Positions 25,270 through 34,281 of a DNA stretch of 64,000 nucleotides are shown here, in pieces. Origin of the DNA: Micromonospora_G sp040676775 (lineage in GTDB: Bacteria; Actinomycetota; Actinomycetes; Mycobacteriales; Micromonosporaceae); contig NZ_JBFAPP010000003.1 in assembly GCF_040676775.1 (NCBI RefSeq), positions 372,001 to 436,000 on the forward strand. The letters run 5' to 3'. The notes under the pieces were generated by a model. It had not been told where the DNA came from. It ran no database searches and worked only from the letters and a program-made list of their open reading frames with translations. The translations under genes were made by a program, and so were the position numbers. Numbering within the stretch: position 1 is the first letter of the stretch; each line of letters begins with the position of its first letter.

Positions 25270-26715
25270 TCAGCCGATCGACTGACGCTCGGGCGTCGGC
25301 TCGACGGTGGGTGTCCGGCCGGAGCGCGGGAGCAGTACGAACGCCAGGACCAGGCCGATGATCGCGAAGATCACGGTCGTACCGAAGCTGGTCCGGAGGC
25401 CGTCGGTCATCGCGGCGGGGTCGGGGCCGAGGGTGTTCGCGGCGATGACCGTCGTGACGACCGCGACGCCGACGGCGCCGCCGATCTGGAACGCGGCGGT
25501 GTTGAACCCGGACGCGAGCCCGGAGTCGCTGTCGGCGATGCGGGACAGCGCGGCGGCCGAGGTGGCGACGGTGCCGGCGCCGAGCCCGAGGCCGAAGACG
25601 AACAGGGCGAAGAAGACGTCCTGGAAGTACTGCCCGTCGGCCGACACCCGCGACAGCAGGAAGCTGCCCACCCCGAGCAGCACCAGGCTGCCGACGGTGA
25701 CCGGTCGGAAGCCCCTCCGGGTGACGATCGCCTGTGCGATGTACGCCCCGACGAACGCCATGATCGGCATCACGGCCTGCCTGAGCCCGAACTCCAGTGG
25801 CGAGTAGCCCAGCACCGCCTGGGCGTACATGGAGATGGTGACCGACATGCCGAACGCGGCCATGCCGATGGCCACCGTTACCAGGTTGCCGCCGACGAGC
25901 GTACGGCTGCGGAAGATGCGCAGCGGCACCAGCGGTGCGGCGGAACGGCTCTCGATGATCGCGAAGAGGGCGATCAGTACGGCCGCGCCCACGAACAGGC
26001 CGATCGTCCGTGCGCTGGTCCAGCCGACGGCCGGGGCCTCGACCACCGCGTAGACGAGCAGTACCAGCGCTACCGTGCTGGTCGCCGCGCCCGCCACGTC
26101 GTAGATGCGCCGTTGCTGGCGGTCCCTGCTCTCCTGGAGCAGGACCGGGCTCAGCACCAGCATCACCAGGCCCACCGGGACGTTGATGTAGAAGACCCAC
26201 TCCCAGCCCAGGCTCTCGGTGAGCGATCCGCCGATGAGCAGGCCGACGGTGGCACCGATGCCGGCGATGCCGGACCAGGCGGCGAGCGCCTTGTTGCGTT
26301 CGGAACCCTCGGGGAACGTGGTGGTCAGGATCGACAACGCGGTCGGGGCGACCAGCGCCGCCGCCACACCGTGCAGGGCACGGGAGGCCAGCAGCACCTC
26401 CGAGTTCCAGGCCAGGCCGGACATCAGCGAGATGAGTACGTACAGGCCCGTACCGAGCATGAAGGTACGGCGGCGGCCCAGCAGGTCGGCGATGCGCCCG
26501 CCGAGCAGTAGCAGGCCGCCGAAGGTGAGCAGGTTCGCGCTGAGCACCCACTGCGCGCTGACGGCCGACATGCCCAGGTCCCGACTGATCGAGGGGAGGG
26601 CGAGGATCACCGCCTGCGTGTCGAGGATGACCAGGAAGTTGGCGGTGCACAGCAGCACCAGTGCCTTCCACCGGCGCGGATCGAGTTCCTGGGCGATGCC
26701 TTTCCCGAGGTCCAT
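25270..26715 (-). CDS. MFS drug exporter, DHA2 (EmrB/QacA) type with 14 helices
   Basis: 481 aa from ATG 26715, with GAAGGAGAG upstream. Motif A region GGRIADLLGRRRTF and the DHA2 motif D-type segment LVILDTQAVILALPSI are visible, as is the motif C-like GPxxGG equivalent IGATVGLLIGG. Proton-driven efflux of hydrophobic compounds. Divergent from an XRE regulator 392 bp away that may control it. Confidence 0.9.
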   Translation of the reverse strand: MDLGKGIAQELDPRRWKALVLLCTANFLVILDTQAVILALPSISRDLGMSAVSAQWVLSANLLTFGGLLLLGGRIADLLGRRRTFMLGTGLYVLISLMSGLAWNSEVLLASRALHGVAAALVAPTALSILTTTFPEGSERNKALAAWSGIAGIGATVGLLIGGSLTESLGWEWVFYINVPVGLVMLVLSPVLLQESRDRQQRRIYDVAGAATSTVALVLLVYAVVEAPAVGWTSARTIGLFVGAAVLIALFAIIESRSAAPLVPLRIFRSRTLVGGNLVTVAIGMAAFGMSVTISMYAQAVLGYSPLEFGLRQAVMPIMAFVGAYIAQAIVTRRGFRPVTVGSLVLLGVGSFLLSRVSADGQYFQDVFFALFVFGLGLGAGTVATSAAALSRIADSDSGLASGFNTAAFQIGGAVGVAVVTTVIAANTLGPDPAAMTDGLRTSFGTTVIFAIIGLVLAFVLLPRSGRTPTVEPTPERQSIG

Positions 26716-27107
26716 CTGCTCTCTCCTTCGACCGGTGAACGACGGTGACCGCCGAGTGCGGACGAACCGCACCCGTGACGGCCTTTCGACTCCCTGCTGA
26801 TTGGGCGCCCGATAACGTCGGGGCACCCGGTGGTACGGCGGACAGAATGGCCGTGGAATGGTCGGTGAATGGCCCCGGGTCGCCCCGTCGGGGCAATTGT
26901 TCGTCGGTTGCCTTTACCGTTCGGGCCGAATGGTTTCTGCGCATTGACAAGATAGCAAGCCGCAACGGCCGTTCATTCTTCCAGCATGCTCACTATTCGA
27001 ACTACGCGTTACGGGCATTTCGCGATACTGCCCGCGAAACCGGACAACCGGCCCGCTCGGCTCCGACAGCTCGGTGCCCCGAAGGTGCGAAGGCTAGGCT
27101 GGTCCTC
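26716..27107. other. Divergent intergenic region, MFS / XRE
   Basis: 392 bp. Must contain both promoters. A TTGACA lies at 26944-26949 on the plus strand but no good -10 follows at the right distance. No inverted repeat longer than a few bases was found, and no gene. Confidence 0.5.
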
Positions 27108-27938
27108 ATGCCGCCCACCTCCTCCGCGAACAGGCTCGGGGAGTTCCTCCGGGCGCATCGCGCTCGGCTCGAACCGGCGGACGCCGGGCTGCTCGGGGGT
27201 GGGGACCGTAGGGTCGCGGGGCTCCGGCGCGAGGAGGTCGCCGTGCTGGCCGGGGTGAGCGTCGACTACTACGCCCGGCTCGAACAGGGGCGGGAACGCA
27301 ATCCTTCCGGGCAGGTCCTGGACGCGATCGGGCGGGCGCTCAAGCTCGACGGCGACACCCGCGGTCACCTTTTCCGGCTCGCCGGGGTGACTCCCCGCCC
27401 GACATCGGGCACCTCCCGCGACCTGGTCCACCCGGCACTACTGCAATTGCTGGATTCTTTTCCCACGGCGGCCGCGTATGTGTTGGGTCCGGCGTTCGAC
27501 GTACTCGCGACCAACGCCATTGCTGCCGCTTTGCTCTCGCCCTTCGACGGCATGACGAACATGGTCCGGGTGCTGTTCCGGCATCCGCAGGCGCGAACCG
27601 TTTTCGTCGAATGGCCGATGCTCGCGGAGCGGGTCGTCCATGCGCTGCGACTCAACGCCGGTTACTACCCGGACGACCCGGAGATCCGTGAACTCGTGGA
27701 CGAACTTCTGCACACCTCGCCGGAGTTCCGCTCGTACTGGCAGGACCAGACCGTCGGCGGGCTCGCCCGCGCGTTCAAGGTCTTCGTCCACCCGGAGGTC
27801 GGTCGGATCGAGCTGACGTACCAGACGTTCGACGTCCGCGACGCTCCCGGCCAGCAGCTGCTCGTCGGTACGCCGCAGCCCGGCACCCGCAGCGCCGACG
27901 CCATCGCCTATCTGGGCTCCGTGACCGCCGGAGCCTGA
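27108..27938 (+). CDS. XRE family regulator with MmyB-like ligand-binding domain
   Basis: 276 aa. The N-terminal Cro/CI-type helix-turn-helix includes LRREEVAVLAGVSVDYYARL, with the typical EQGRERNPS that follows; the rest (about 105-270) is the MmyB-like PAS-fold domain thought to bind fatty acids or other small molecules. Family members usually control a neighbouring oxidoreductase or exporter; here the divergent MFS gene is the best candidate. Confidence 0.88.
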   Translation: MPPTSSANRLGEFLRAHRARLEPADAGLLGGGDRRVAGLRREEVAVLAGVSVDYYARLEQGRERNPSGQVLDAIGRALKLDGDTRGHLFRLAGVTPRPTSGTSRDLVHPALLQLLDSFPTAAAYVLGPAFDVLATNAIAAALLSPFDGMTNMVRVLFRHPQARTVFVEWPMLAERVVHALRLNAGYYPDDPEIRELVDELLHTSPEFRSYWQDQTVGGLARAFKVFVHPEVGRIELTYQTFDVRDAPGQQLLVGTPQPGTRSADAIAYLGSVTAGA

Positions 27939-28013
27939 GCGCGCCGGACCCTGACCACGATCGGGGCTCGGCGGGCGCTCGACGGCCGATCGGGCGGCTG
28001 CTGGAAAGGCGGG

Positions 28014-28385
28014 TCAGACCTCGTTGTTCCACATCCGGAACACGGTGCACTTCCGCCTGCTGTCGAGGGTGACGACCCAGAGGTTGTCGAAGGTCCCGAG
28101 CTTGGCGTAGACGCCGGTTCCCTTGATGGCGAAGGTGTCGCCGTTGATCGTCAGCAGCGACCAGTCGAAGGTCCAGCCGCCCTCCTGCCACGGCGCGCGG
28201 GTCTGCCAGCCGTCGACGATCTTCTGACGGCCGACCCACGCCGTCTCGTACGGCCACTCGTACGATTCGGCGTCCTCGGTGAAGAGCGCCTCGATATCGG
28301 CGGGATCGCCGGTGGTCCACGCCTTCACATAACCGTCGACCCAGCTCTTCACCTGTCGTTCGGTGATGGTCCTGGTCTTCGCCAT
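28014..28385 (-). CDS. SnoaL-like / NTF2-fold protein
   Basis: 123 aa, predicted alpha+beta barrel. Opens with a helix (RQVKSWVDGYVKAWTTGDP) followed by IEALFTEDAESYEWP, the usual SnoaL-like entry. The fold serves as cyclase, isomerase or binding protein; no catalytic residues can be assigned. Divergent from an SDR gene. Confidence 0.8.
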   Translation of the reverse strand: MAKTRTITERQVKSWVDGYVKAWTTGDPADIEALFTEDAESYEWPYETAWVGRQKIVDGWQTRAPWQEGGWTFDWSLLTINGDTFAIKGTGVYAKLGTFDNLWVVTLDSRRKCTVFRMWNNEV

Positions 28386-28610
28386 GATCGTCGCCTTTCT
28401 CGGAGCCCAGGTCGATGGTCGGCATCCCGCCGTCAGGGCCGCGCGGCCCGGCCCGCTCCAGCCTGTGTCGCCCGTGGTCGCGTCGGAAGGGCGGGTCTTC
28501 CTGGGTGCGTCACACCCAGGAAGTCATGTCCTTCTTCCCGGCCGCCCGGGGCGGCACGCTTGGCCCCGCGGTGATCCCGCCGCAAGCCCCGCCTCTTCCG
28601 GGAGTACCCC

Positions 28611-29354
28611 ATGAACAGCCCGACGACCGCCGATCACAAGATCGTTCTCATCACCGGAGCCAGCAGCGGCATCGGCGCGGCGACCGCCCGCCGGCTGGCC
28701 GCCGACGGCCACCACGTCGTGCTCGGGGCCCGGCGGGTGGACCGTCTGGAAGCCCTCGTCGCCGAACTGCGTGCCGCGGGCGGCCGGGCCGAACACCGGG
28801 AACTCGACGTGACCGACCTCGACAGCGTGCGCGCCTTCGTCGACGCCGCCCACGAGCGGCACGGCCGGATCGACGTACTCGTCAACAACGCGGGCGTGAT
28901 GCCCCTGTCGAGGATCGACGCGCTGCGTGTCGACGACTGGAATCTGATGATCGACGTGAACCTGCGCGGCACCCTGCACGGGATCGCGGCCGTCCTGCCG
29001 TACCTGCGGGGTCAGGGTGGCGGCCACGTCGTTAACGTCGCCTCCGTGTCGGCGTACCGGGTCGACCCCACGGCCGCCGTCTACTGCGCCACCAAGTTCG
29101 CCGTACGGGCGCTCTCGGAAGGGCTGCGGCAGGAGAGCCGCGACATCCGGGTGACCGTGGTGAGCCCGGGTTACACCGAGTCGGAACTCGCCGACCAGGG
29201 CGGCGATCCGGAGGTCCGGGCCGCCGTACGGGCCGCGTCGCAGGAACTCGCCATCCCGGCGTCGGCGGTGGCGGACGCCATCGGGTACGCGATCGCCCAG
29301 CCCGCGAACGTCGACGTGAACGAACTGGTCGTCCGCCCCACCGCCCAGGGCTGA
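28611..29354 (+). CDS. Short-chain dehydrogenase/reductase
   Basis: 247 aa classical SDR: cofactor motif TGASSGIG (about 15-22), NNAG, and catalytic Ser-Tyr-Lys within NVASVSAYR...YCATK. Arg in GARRVDR after the second strand suggests NADP(H). Substrate unknown. Its stop codon lies inside a 27-bp tandem repeat. Confidence 0.88.
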   Translation: MNSPTTADHKIVLITGASSGIGAATARRLAADGHHVVLGARRVDRLEALVAELRAAGGRAEHRELDVTDLDSVRAFVDAAHERHGRIDVLVNNAGVMPLSRIDALRVDDWNLMIDVNLRGTLHGIAAVLPYLRGQGGGHVVNVASVSAYRVDPTAAVYCATKFAVRALSEGLRQESRDIRVTVVSPGYTESELADQGGDPEVRAAVRAASQELAIPASAVADAIGYAIAQPANVDVNELVVRPTAQG

Positions 29355-29418
29355 CCGGTCGTTCCCACCGCCCAGGGCTGACTCGTCGGTCCCACCGTCC
29401 AGGGTGGACCCATCGGGC
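29338..29418. repeat. 27-bp tandem repeat, three copies, across the SDR stop codon
   Basis: Units 29338-29364, 29365-29391 and 29392-29418. Copies one and two differ at only four positions; copy three is more diverged. The core CCACCGCCCAGGGCTGAC includes the TGA stop of the SDR gene, so the repeat copies the end of the coding region and extends to within 9 bp of the convergent GTPase gene. Confidence 0.9.
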
Positions 29419-29426
29419 AGCCGGCC

Positions 29427-31223
29427 TCAGGTCGGCCGTTCGAGGTCCGGCGGGCCGACCGCCTCCAACCGGTCGCGGAGGGTGTCGCACTCCTCCAGCA
29501 GCCGGGTGTAGTGCTCCAGCATGGTTTCCAGGTCCACCAGGGCCGCGTCCCGCCGCCGCTCGCGTTCGAGCAGGGCGTCGGCGAGACCGGCGCCCCGATC
29601 GGTGAGGCGCTCAAGCTCGGCACGGTGCCGGGCCTCCAGCGTCTCGCCCAGGCTCGCGGACAGGTCACGCTGCTGGTGGTCGAGATCGCGTTCGGCCGCC
29701 CGGCGGGCGGATTCGAGCTTCGACAGGCCGAATTCCCGTAGCTGGGCGCCGACCTCCCGGCGGCGGCGCAGATCGTGCCGGCGCTGCCCCTCCCGGCGGC
29801 CCGCGTACCAACCGGAGACCTGGCCCGCCAGCCCGCCGACGGCCGCCCCGACCATGGTGCCGACGCCGGGCAGCACGATCGTCCCGGCGATCACCCCCAG
29901 GAACGCACCCGTGCTCCCGTACGCGCCGCCCCGGGCCCGCGTCCGCGCTACCGGCTCCGGCACGGGCTCGACCGGTCGCTGCTCGCCGGCCGGGTCGATG
30001 TCGGCGGGTGGCTCGGACATGCCCGCGTCGGCGTACGCGTCCAGGCCGTACTGCCGTGCGACGGTGCTCGCCGCCACCAGCAGGTCCCGTTCGGCCGCGG
30101 CGACGACGGCGGCGGTCTTCGCGCCCACCCAGTCGGCGACACCGTCCGGGTCCCGGTGTGCCCGTTCGCCGTAACTGGCGGCGCGGAAGTCGGCGGTCAG
30201 CCGGTCGAAGTCCTCGGCGAGGCGCCGCCGGACCGGTCGCGCCGCCCGCTCCAGGTCCAGCGGTAGGGCGACCAACTGCCGGCCGTGCCGCTTCTCCCGC
30301 GACTCGACCTCGGCGCGCAGGTCGGAAAGCTCGTCCCGAAGCCCGGTCGGTACGTCGTCGACCAGGGCGGTCAGCCGTTCCGCCTCCGGCCGGCGCAGCG
30401 CGTCGACCAGTTCCTCCCAGGTGTCGAGCGCGGCGAGGATCTGCACCCGGCAACAGAGGTCGGCGATCCCCTCCGACAGTCCGCCGACGACGACCAGCTC
30501 CTCCGGCGAGATTCCGACCGTGGCGGCGATCCGTCCGTTCAGCTCGCGGACCACCGGCTCGGGATCGTCCACCAGGTCGAGGAAGGTGACCACCGCTATC
30601 ACGTCGGGGCAGAAGGAAACCGAGTCGGCCAGGAAGGCCAGTTCCTCCGTACGCAGCCGTTCGACCGCCGACGCGACGAAGACGAGCACGTCGGCCTCGG
30701 CCAGCTCGGCCCGTACGACCTCGGTGTGCGTCGTGGTGCCGATGCCCGGGGTGTCGACCAGGACCAGCCCCGATTCCAGCCTCGGCAGCGGTAACCCGAT
30801 CTCCACCTGGTGTACGTCCCGCTGCTGGACCGGGCCGCCCCGCTCGCCGGTGAACTCGGCGAGCCGGTCGAGCGGGATGAGTTCCAGCGGTTGGCGTAGC
30901 GGGCCGGGATCACCGGGTCGTGGATCGAAGTGTGCGACGACCTGCTCCTCGTCGGCCCAGGAGAGACTGACCACGGTGGACGTGGTGACCACCTCCGGCG
31001 ACACCGGGAACAGCCCCGGCCGGTCGACCAGCGTGTTCAGCAGGGTCGACTTGCCGGACCGGAATCCGCCGCAGACCACCACGCGGTACTGCCCCGAGTC
31101 GAGCCGTTCCCAGGCGGCACCGGCCTTCCGACGCAGGGCATCGGGCAGTTCGGGCGCAACCATCTCGATGATCCGGGCGAAATGCGTCAGCACGTCCTGT
31201 CGTACCCGGAATATTTCGTCCAC
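29427..31223 (-). CDS. Dynamin-like GTPase
   Basis: 598 aa from a GTG at 31223 with GAGGAG six bases upstream. G1 P-loop GGFRSGKST (about 52-60), switch TTST (about 81-84), G3 DTPG (157-160) and a likely G4 region in VVTFLDLVDD. Long helices flank a glycine-zipper hydrophobic segment (GVIAGTIVLPGVGTMVGAAV) that may insert in membrane; the C-terminal 150 residues look coiled-coil. Bacterial dynamin-like proteins remodel or guard membranes. Usually found as pairs in Streptomyces (DynA/DynB); here it is single. Confidence 0.85.
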   Translation of the reverse strand: MDEIFRVRQDVLTHFARIIEMVAPELPDALRRKAGAAWERLDSGQYRVVVCGGFRSGKSTLLNTLVDRPGLFPVSPEVVTTSTVVSLSWADEEQVVAHFDPRPGDPGPLRQPLELIPLDRLAEFTGERGGPVQQRDVHQVEIGLPLPRLESGLVLVDTPGIGTTTHTEVVRAELAEADVLVFVASAVERLRTEELAFLADSVSFCPDVIAVVTFLDLVDDPEPVVRELNGRIAATVGISPEELVVVGGLSEGIADLCCRVQILAALDTWEELVDALRRPEAERLTALVDDVPTGLRDELSDLRAEVESREKRHGRQLVALPLDLERAARPVRRRLAEDFDRLTADFRAASYGERAHRDPDGVADWVGAKTAAVVAAAERDLLVAASTVARQYGLDAYADAGMSEPPADIDPAGEQRPVEPVPEPVARTRARGGAYGSTGAFLGVIAGTIVLPGVGTMVGAAVGGLAGQVSGWYAGRREGQRRHDLRRRREVGAQLREFGLSKLESARRAAERDLDHQQRDLSASLGETLEARHRAELERLTDRGAGLADALLERERRRDAALVDLETMLEHYTRLLEECDTLRDRLEAVGPPDLERPT

Positions 31224-31484
31224 GACCGCCTCCTCGCCGGCGGCCCGCCCTCGGTGGAGCCACTTCGGACGGTGCCGATGGTCAGGGAAGATGTTATGAA
31301 CGTCGGTACCCGTGCTTCCCATCAGAGGATGGGGTTCTCCTCTCCGAGCAGTGCTGGAATTGCGGCCGACGAGCCGCCCGCACTGACGGGAAGGTGGATT
31401 TGACAACAGATTCCGGCGCTTAGAGTGACGGCCAGTTGGAGGCAACCACGACGGAGCGGGTCGAGGTCTCGGAGCGTGTCGACA

Positions 31485-32222
31485 ATGGCGGCTGTAGACG
31501 GCTCGTCGCGATTTGAAAATGTCCGGTGGGCGCGTGGCACCTTGTTGCACGATCTCCAGCCGGCCGACCGGTCCGCACTACTCGCACTCGGCACACAACG
31601 ATCATTCGGCGTCGGCGAGGCGCTGATGATCGAGGATGACCGGGGAACCGACGCGTACGTCCTGCTGGAGGGCTGCGTCAAGGTGGTGGGGAGTGCGGTC
31701 GACGGCCGGAGCATCCTGCTGTCGATCCGGATCGGCGGCGACCTCGTCGGCGAGTTGGGCGCACTGCACAACACACCCCGGTCGGCCTCGGTGTTCACCG
31801 CGACTGCCGTGGTCGCCCGAGCCATTTCACAGCGGACGCTGGCCCGATTCATGCTCGAGCACCCGATCGCGGCCCGCGCGATCCACGGCGCCGTCGCGGA
31901 CAAGTTCAGGAGGGCGACCCGCCACCGGATCGACATCAACGGTGCCTCCGTACGTAACCGGCTCGCGCTGGTGCTGCACTACCTGGCCGAGACGTACGGC
32001 CGGCCACACTCGGACGGAATCCGGATCGAGGTGCCGCTGAGCCAACCCGAGTTGGCCAGCCTGATCGGCGTCTCCGAACCGAGCCTGCAAAGAGCCGTAC
32101 GGGAACTGCGCGACCAGGACGTCATCAAGAGCGAGTACCGGCGACAGATCGTGCGCGACCCGGAGGCGCTGCGGAAGTTGGCGACCCAGGGAGGAGGGCC
32201 GCCGGACACCGAGAAGGGGTAG
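31485..32222 (+). CDS. Crp/Fnr family transcriptional regulator
   Basis: 245 aa from ATG 31485. Cyclic-nucleotide-binding beta barrel about 20-130, a long dimer helix, and a Crp-type helix-turn-helix (PLSQPELASLIGVSEPSLQRA). The phosphate-cassette region reads GDLVGELGALHNTPRSASV, which keeps the Gly-Glu-Leu and the Arg-Ser of cAMP-binding Crp proteins, so nucleotide binding is plausible. Five bp before a cyclase-like gene. Confidence 0.87.
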   Translation: MAAVDGSSRFENVRWARGTLLHDLQPADRSALLALGTQRSFGVGEALMIEDDRGTDAYVLLEGCVKVVGSAVDGRSILLSIRIGGDLVGELGALHNTPRSASVFTATAVVARAISQRTLARFMLEHPIAARAIHGAVADKFRRATRHRIDINGASVRNRLALVLHYLAETYGRPHSDGIRIEVPLSQPELASLIGVSEPSLQRAVRELRDQDVIKSEYRRQIVRDPEALRKLATQGGGPPDTEKG

Positions 32223-32227
32223 ATGCC

Positions 32228-32995
32228 ATGACCGACCTCCCGGAGTTCACCGACCGGCTCTGCCTGGTGGTCGACATCCCGGAGCACGGCGCCCGCGCGG
32301 CACCGGAACAGACGGACGCTCAGGGAGACGCTCAGTTCCGGCTGCTGCGCATCATCCAGTTCGCCTGCCTGAGGGCCCGCATCCGCCGGATCGCCGGCAG
32401 CGGCCTGCGGGGCATCGGCCTGCGAGGCGATGGCGGCCCGGGCAGCGGCATTCGGGGTGGTGGCGACGCGCAGGTGCTGGTCCTGCCGCCGGCCGTCGAT
32501 TCGGCCCGAGTGGTTCCCGCGCTGGTACTCGGCCTGCGCCACGCGCTCTACGAGTCGAACCGCGAGCCGGGATCCGGCGGCCGGATCCGGCTGCGCGCGG
32601 TGCTCGTCGGCGGCAACATCGGCCGGGGCGCGACCGGATTCCTCGGCCCCGCCGTCGTCCTCGCCGCAGACCTGGCCCACACCCCGGTTTTCGAAACCGC
32701 CTTCACCCGGCCCGAGCACGAGCACGTCGACCTGGCCCTGGTCACCAGTGACCTGCTCTACCAGGACGTTTTCCGGCAGAACTACCCCGGACTGCCGGCC
32801 GACGACTTCCGGCCGGTGCCGATCACGGGACGGGAAACCGCGCCACCCGCCTGGTACCACCTTCCCGTCAGCCGCCCGGCCCCGGACAACCGCGCCGCCC
32901 GGGTTTCCTGGTCCGACCTGTCCGACGCCGTGGTCATACCCGGGCTGCTGGACCTTCCCCGACATCCGCCAGCGCGGAACAGCAGCCCCCTGTAG
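32228..32995 (+). CDS. Degenerate class III cyclase-like protein (putative)
   Basis: 255 aa, translationally linked to the Crp gene (stop 32222, ATG 32228). The order of elements follows a class III nucleotide cyclase domain: LCLVVDIPEHG where the first metal Asp would be, a long helix (LLRIIQFACLRARI), GGGDAQVLVLPP in place of the GDG hairpin, a second helix, then RLRAVLVGGNIGRGATGFLGPAVVLA, like the R-x-alpha-x-x-G-x-hydrophobic strand and the GxxV/AxxAARL helix. Substrate-specifying Lys and Asp are not recognisable, so catalysis is doubtful. The fold assignment is mine from pattern only. Confidence 0.5.
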   Translation: MTDLPEFTDRLCLVVDIPEHGARAAPEQTDAQGDAQFRLLRIIQFACLRARIRRIAGSGLRGIGLRGDGGPGSGIRGGGDAQVLVLPPAVDSARVVPALVLGLRHALYESNREPGSGGRIRLRAVLVGGNIGRGATGFLGPAVVLAADLAHTPVFETAFTRPEHEHVDLALVTSDLLYQDVFRQNYPGLPADDFRPVPITGRETAPPAWYHLPVSRPAPDNRAARVSWSDLSDAVVIPGLLDLPRHPPARNSSPL

Positions 32996-32998
32996 CGA

Positions 32999-33032
32999 AA
33001 GAGTGGCCATCCTCGCGGAAATGGCCACTCTT
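32999..33032 (+). terminator. Terminator after the Crp/cyclase-like operon
   Basis: AAGAGTGGCCAT / ATGGCCACTCTT, a perfect 12-bp stem with a 10-base loop, four bp after the stop. Confidence 0.8.
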
Positions 33033-33118
33033 CAAGAGACCGGATCCTCGGTGGCCGGCGGCGAGCCGCTGCGGAGCCAGCTCTCCTGGGCCGAGCCCTG
33101 GCCCCCCGCCGGCTGAGC

Positions 33119-33157
33119 CCGACGGTGACCCGCCCCACCGGGTCGGGCCACCGTCGG
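33119..33157 (-). terminator. Hairpin after the beta/gamma-crystallin-like gene
   Basis: CCGACGGTG / CACCGTCGG outer stem with an inner ACCCG/CGGGT stem, 17 bp beyond the stop at 33174. Confidence 0.65.
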
Positions 33158-33173
33158 ACCGTACGTCGAGCCG

Positions 33174-33614
33174 TCACGACCACCGGATCGACCGGGGCGT
33201 CCAGGGCAGTTCACCGGCACCGTTCCAGCCGACCGAGCCGCCGGCGAAGTACGGCTGCTGGTAGTGCTTCGCCCAGCAACCGGCGAAGCTGCGGTACCAG
33301 CGCCAGCCCGACGGGAGGTCGAGGTTCGGGACCTCGAAGTCGACGTCGGCGAGCGACCCGGTGCAGCCGCTCGGCGCGGTGAAGGTGAGCGTGCCACCGC
33401 TGAACGAGGCGTTCTCGTACAGGATTCCGACCACCACACCGGCCCGTACGGCGGCGGCCCGGCCGGTGCCGTCGTCACAGCTGATCCGGGCGTCGGTGGC
33501 CGCCAGCCGCAGTACGCAGTGACGCGGCTGCGCCGAGGGCGCCGGGATGTTCGTCGGACCGGTCGCGGACAGTACGACCGCCACAGCGGTGGTGGCCAGT
33601 GTTCGTAGACGCAT
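33174..33614 (-). CDS. Secreted beta/gamma-crystallin-like protein (I36-like), first of two
   Basis: 146 aa from ATG 33614. Signal peptide MRLRTLATTAVAVVLSATG, then a short Cys-containing region and a crystallin-like domain: GILYENASFSGGTLTFTAP and the Trp/Cys-rich end SFAGCWAKHYQQPYFAGG. The pattern of aromatic-Gly-Gly and a second motif with a Cys pair matches actinobacterial beta/gamma-crystallins and the I36 protease-inhibitor family. A close paralogue lies 94 bp upstream. Extracellular; may bind Ca2+ or inhibit proteases. Confidence 0.72.
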   Translation of the reverse strand: MRLRTLATTAVAVVLSATGPTNIPAPSAQPRHCVLRLAATDARISCDDGTGRAAAVRAGVVVGILYENASFSGGTLTFTAPSGCTGSLADVDFEVPNLDLPSGWRWYRSFAGCWAKHYQQPYFAGGSVGWNGAGELPWTPRSIRWS

Positions 33615-33708
33615 GGAACCCTCCTCGGTAGGTCTGTGGCGCCGGGCCGTCCCGGCGCGGCAGGACCGGCGGTGGTGCGAGTCGCACCACCGCCGGTGCC
33701 CGGTCGGT

Positions 33709-34281
33709 TCAGGACCAGCGCAGCGAGCTGGTCTCGTCGTCCATCCAGCCCATGTCGGCCAGCCCACCGTCGTACGACGTCGAGATCCCGCCGAAGTAGC
33801 TGTGCTCGTAGTGCTTCACCCAGCAGTTCGAGTAGCCCCGGTAGGAGCCGATCTCGTCGTTCCAGTTCGACGGCAGGGCGGCGAACTCCCAGTCCACGTC
33901 GCTGGTGGTGCCGGTGCAGCCCCACGGCGCGGTGAAGGTGTACGTGGAGCCGCCGAAGTCGTCGTCCCAGTACTCGATGCCGATCAGGACGTCGACGGCG
34001 ACGGACGCGCGGTCCTTGGTGGCGCCGGTGGCGTTCAGCTTCGCGGTCAGGCCCTGGTCCTGGATGGCCGCGCGGGCGTTGTTCGGGGCGTCGGTGACCC
34101 GGCCGCCGGTGGCCTTCGCGATGGCCTTGGTGAAGCTGTCGTAGCAGGTGGGCGCGGCGCTCTTCGCCGCCACGTCCACCACGCAGTGCAGCGGCTGTGC
34201 GTCGGCCTGCGCGGGCGTCGCGACGAACGCGAGTCCCAGCGCCGCCATGGCGATGGTCGCGGCGGCGAGAGTTCGAAATCG
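33709..34281 (-). CDS. Secreted beta/gamma-crystallin-like protein (I36-like), second of two
   Basis: 190 aa from GTG 34281 with GGAGAA ten bases upstream. Signal peptide ends near ATPAQADA. Compared with its neighbour it has an extra 45-residue segment after the signal, then GIEYWDDDFGGSTYTFTAP and SNWNDEIGSYRGYSNCWVK, the W-N-D-x-I-S type motif of Ca-binding crystallins. That motif is intact here and mostly lost in the other copy. Opposite in direction to the SARP regulator. Confidence 0.75.
   Translation of the reverse strand, partial: RFRTLAAATIAMAALGLAFVATPAQADAQPLHCVVDVAAKSAAPTCYDSFTKAIAKATGGRVTDAPNNARAAIQDQGLTAKLNATGATKDRASVAVDVLIGIEYWDDDFGGSTYTFTAPWGCTGTTSDVDWEFAALPSNWNDEIGSYRGYSNCWVKHYEHSYFGGISTSYDGGLADMGWMDDETSSLRWS

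Noticed and set aside
26745..27107. N-terminal extension of the XRE gene
   Set aside because: Codons have low GC at third positions and the family N-terminus begins at 27108.
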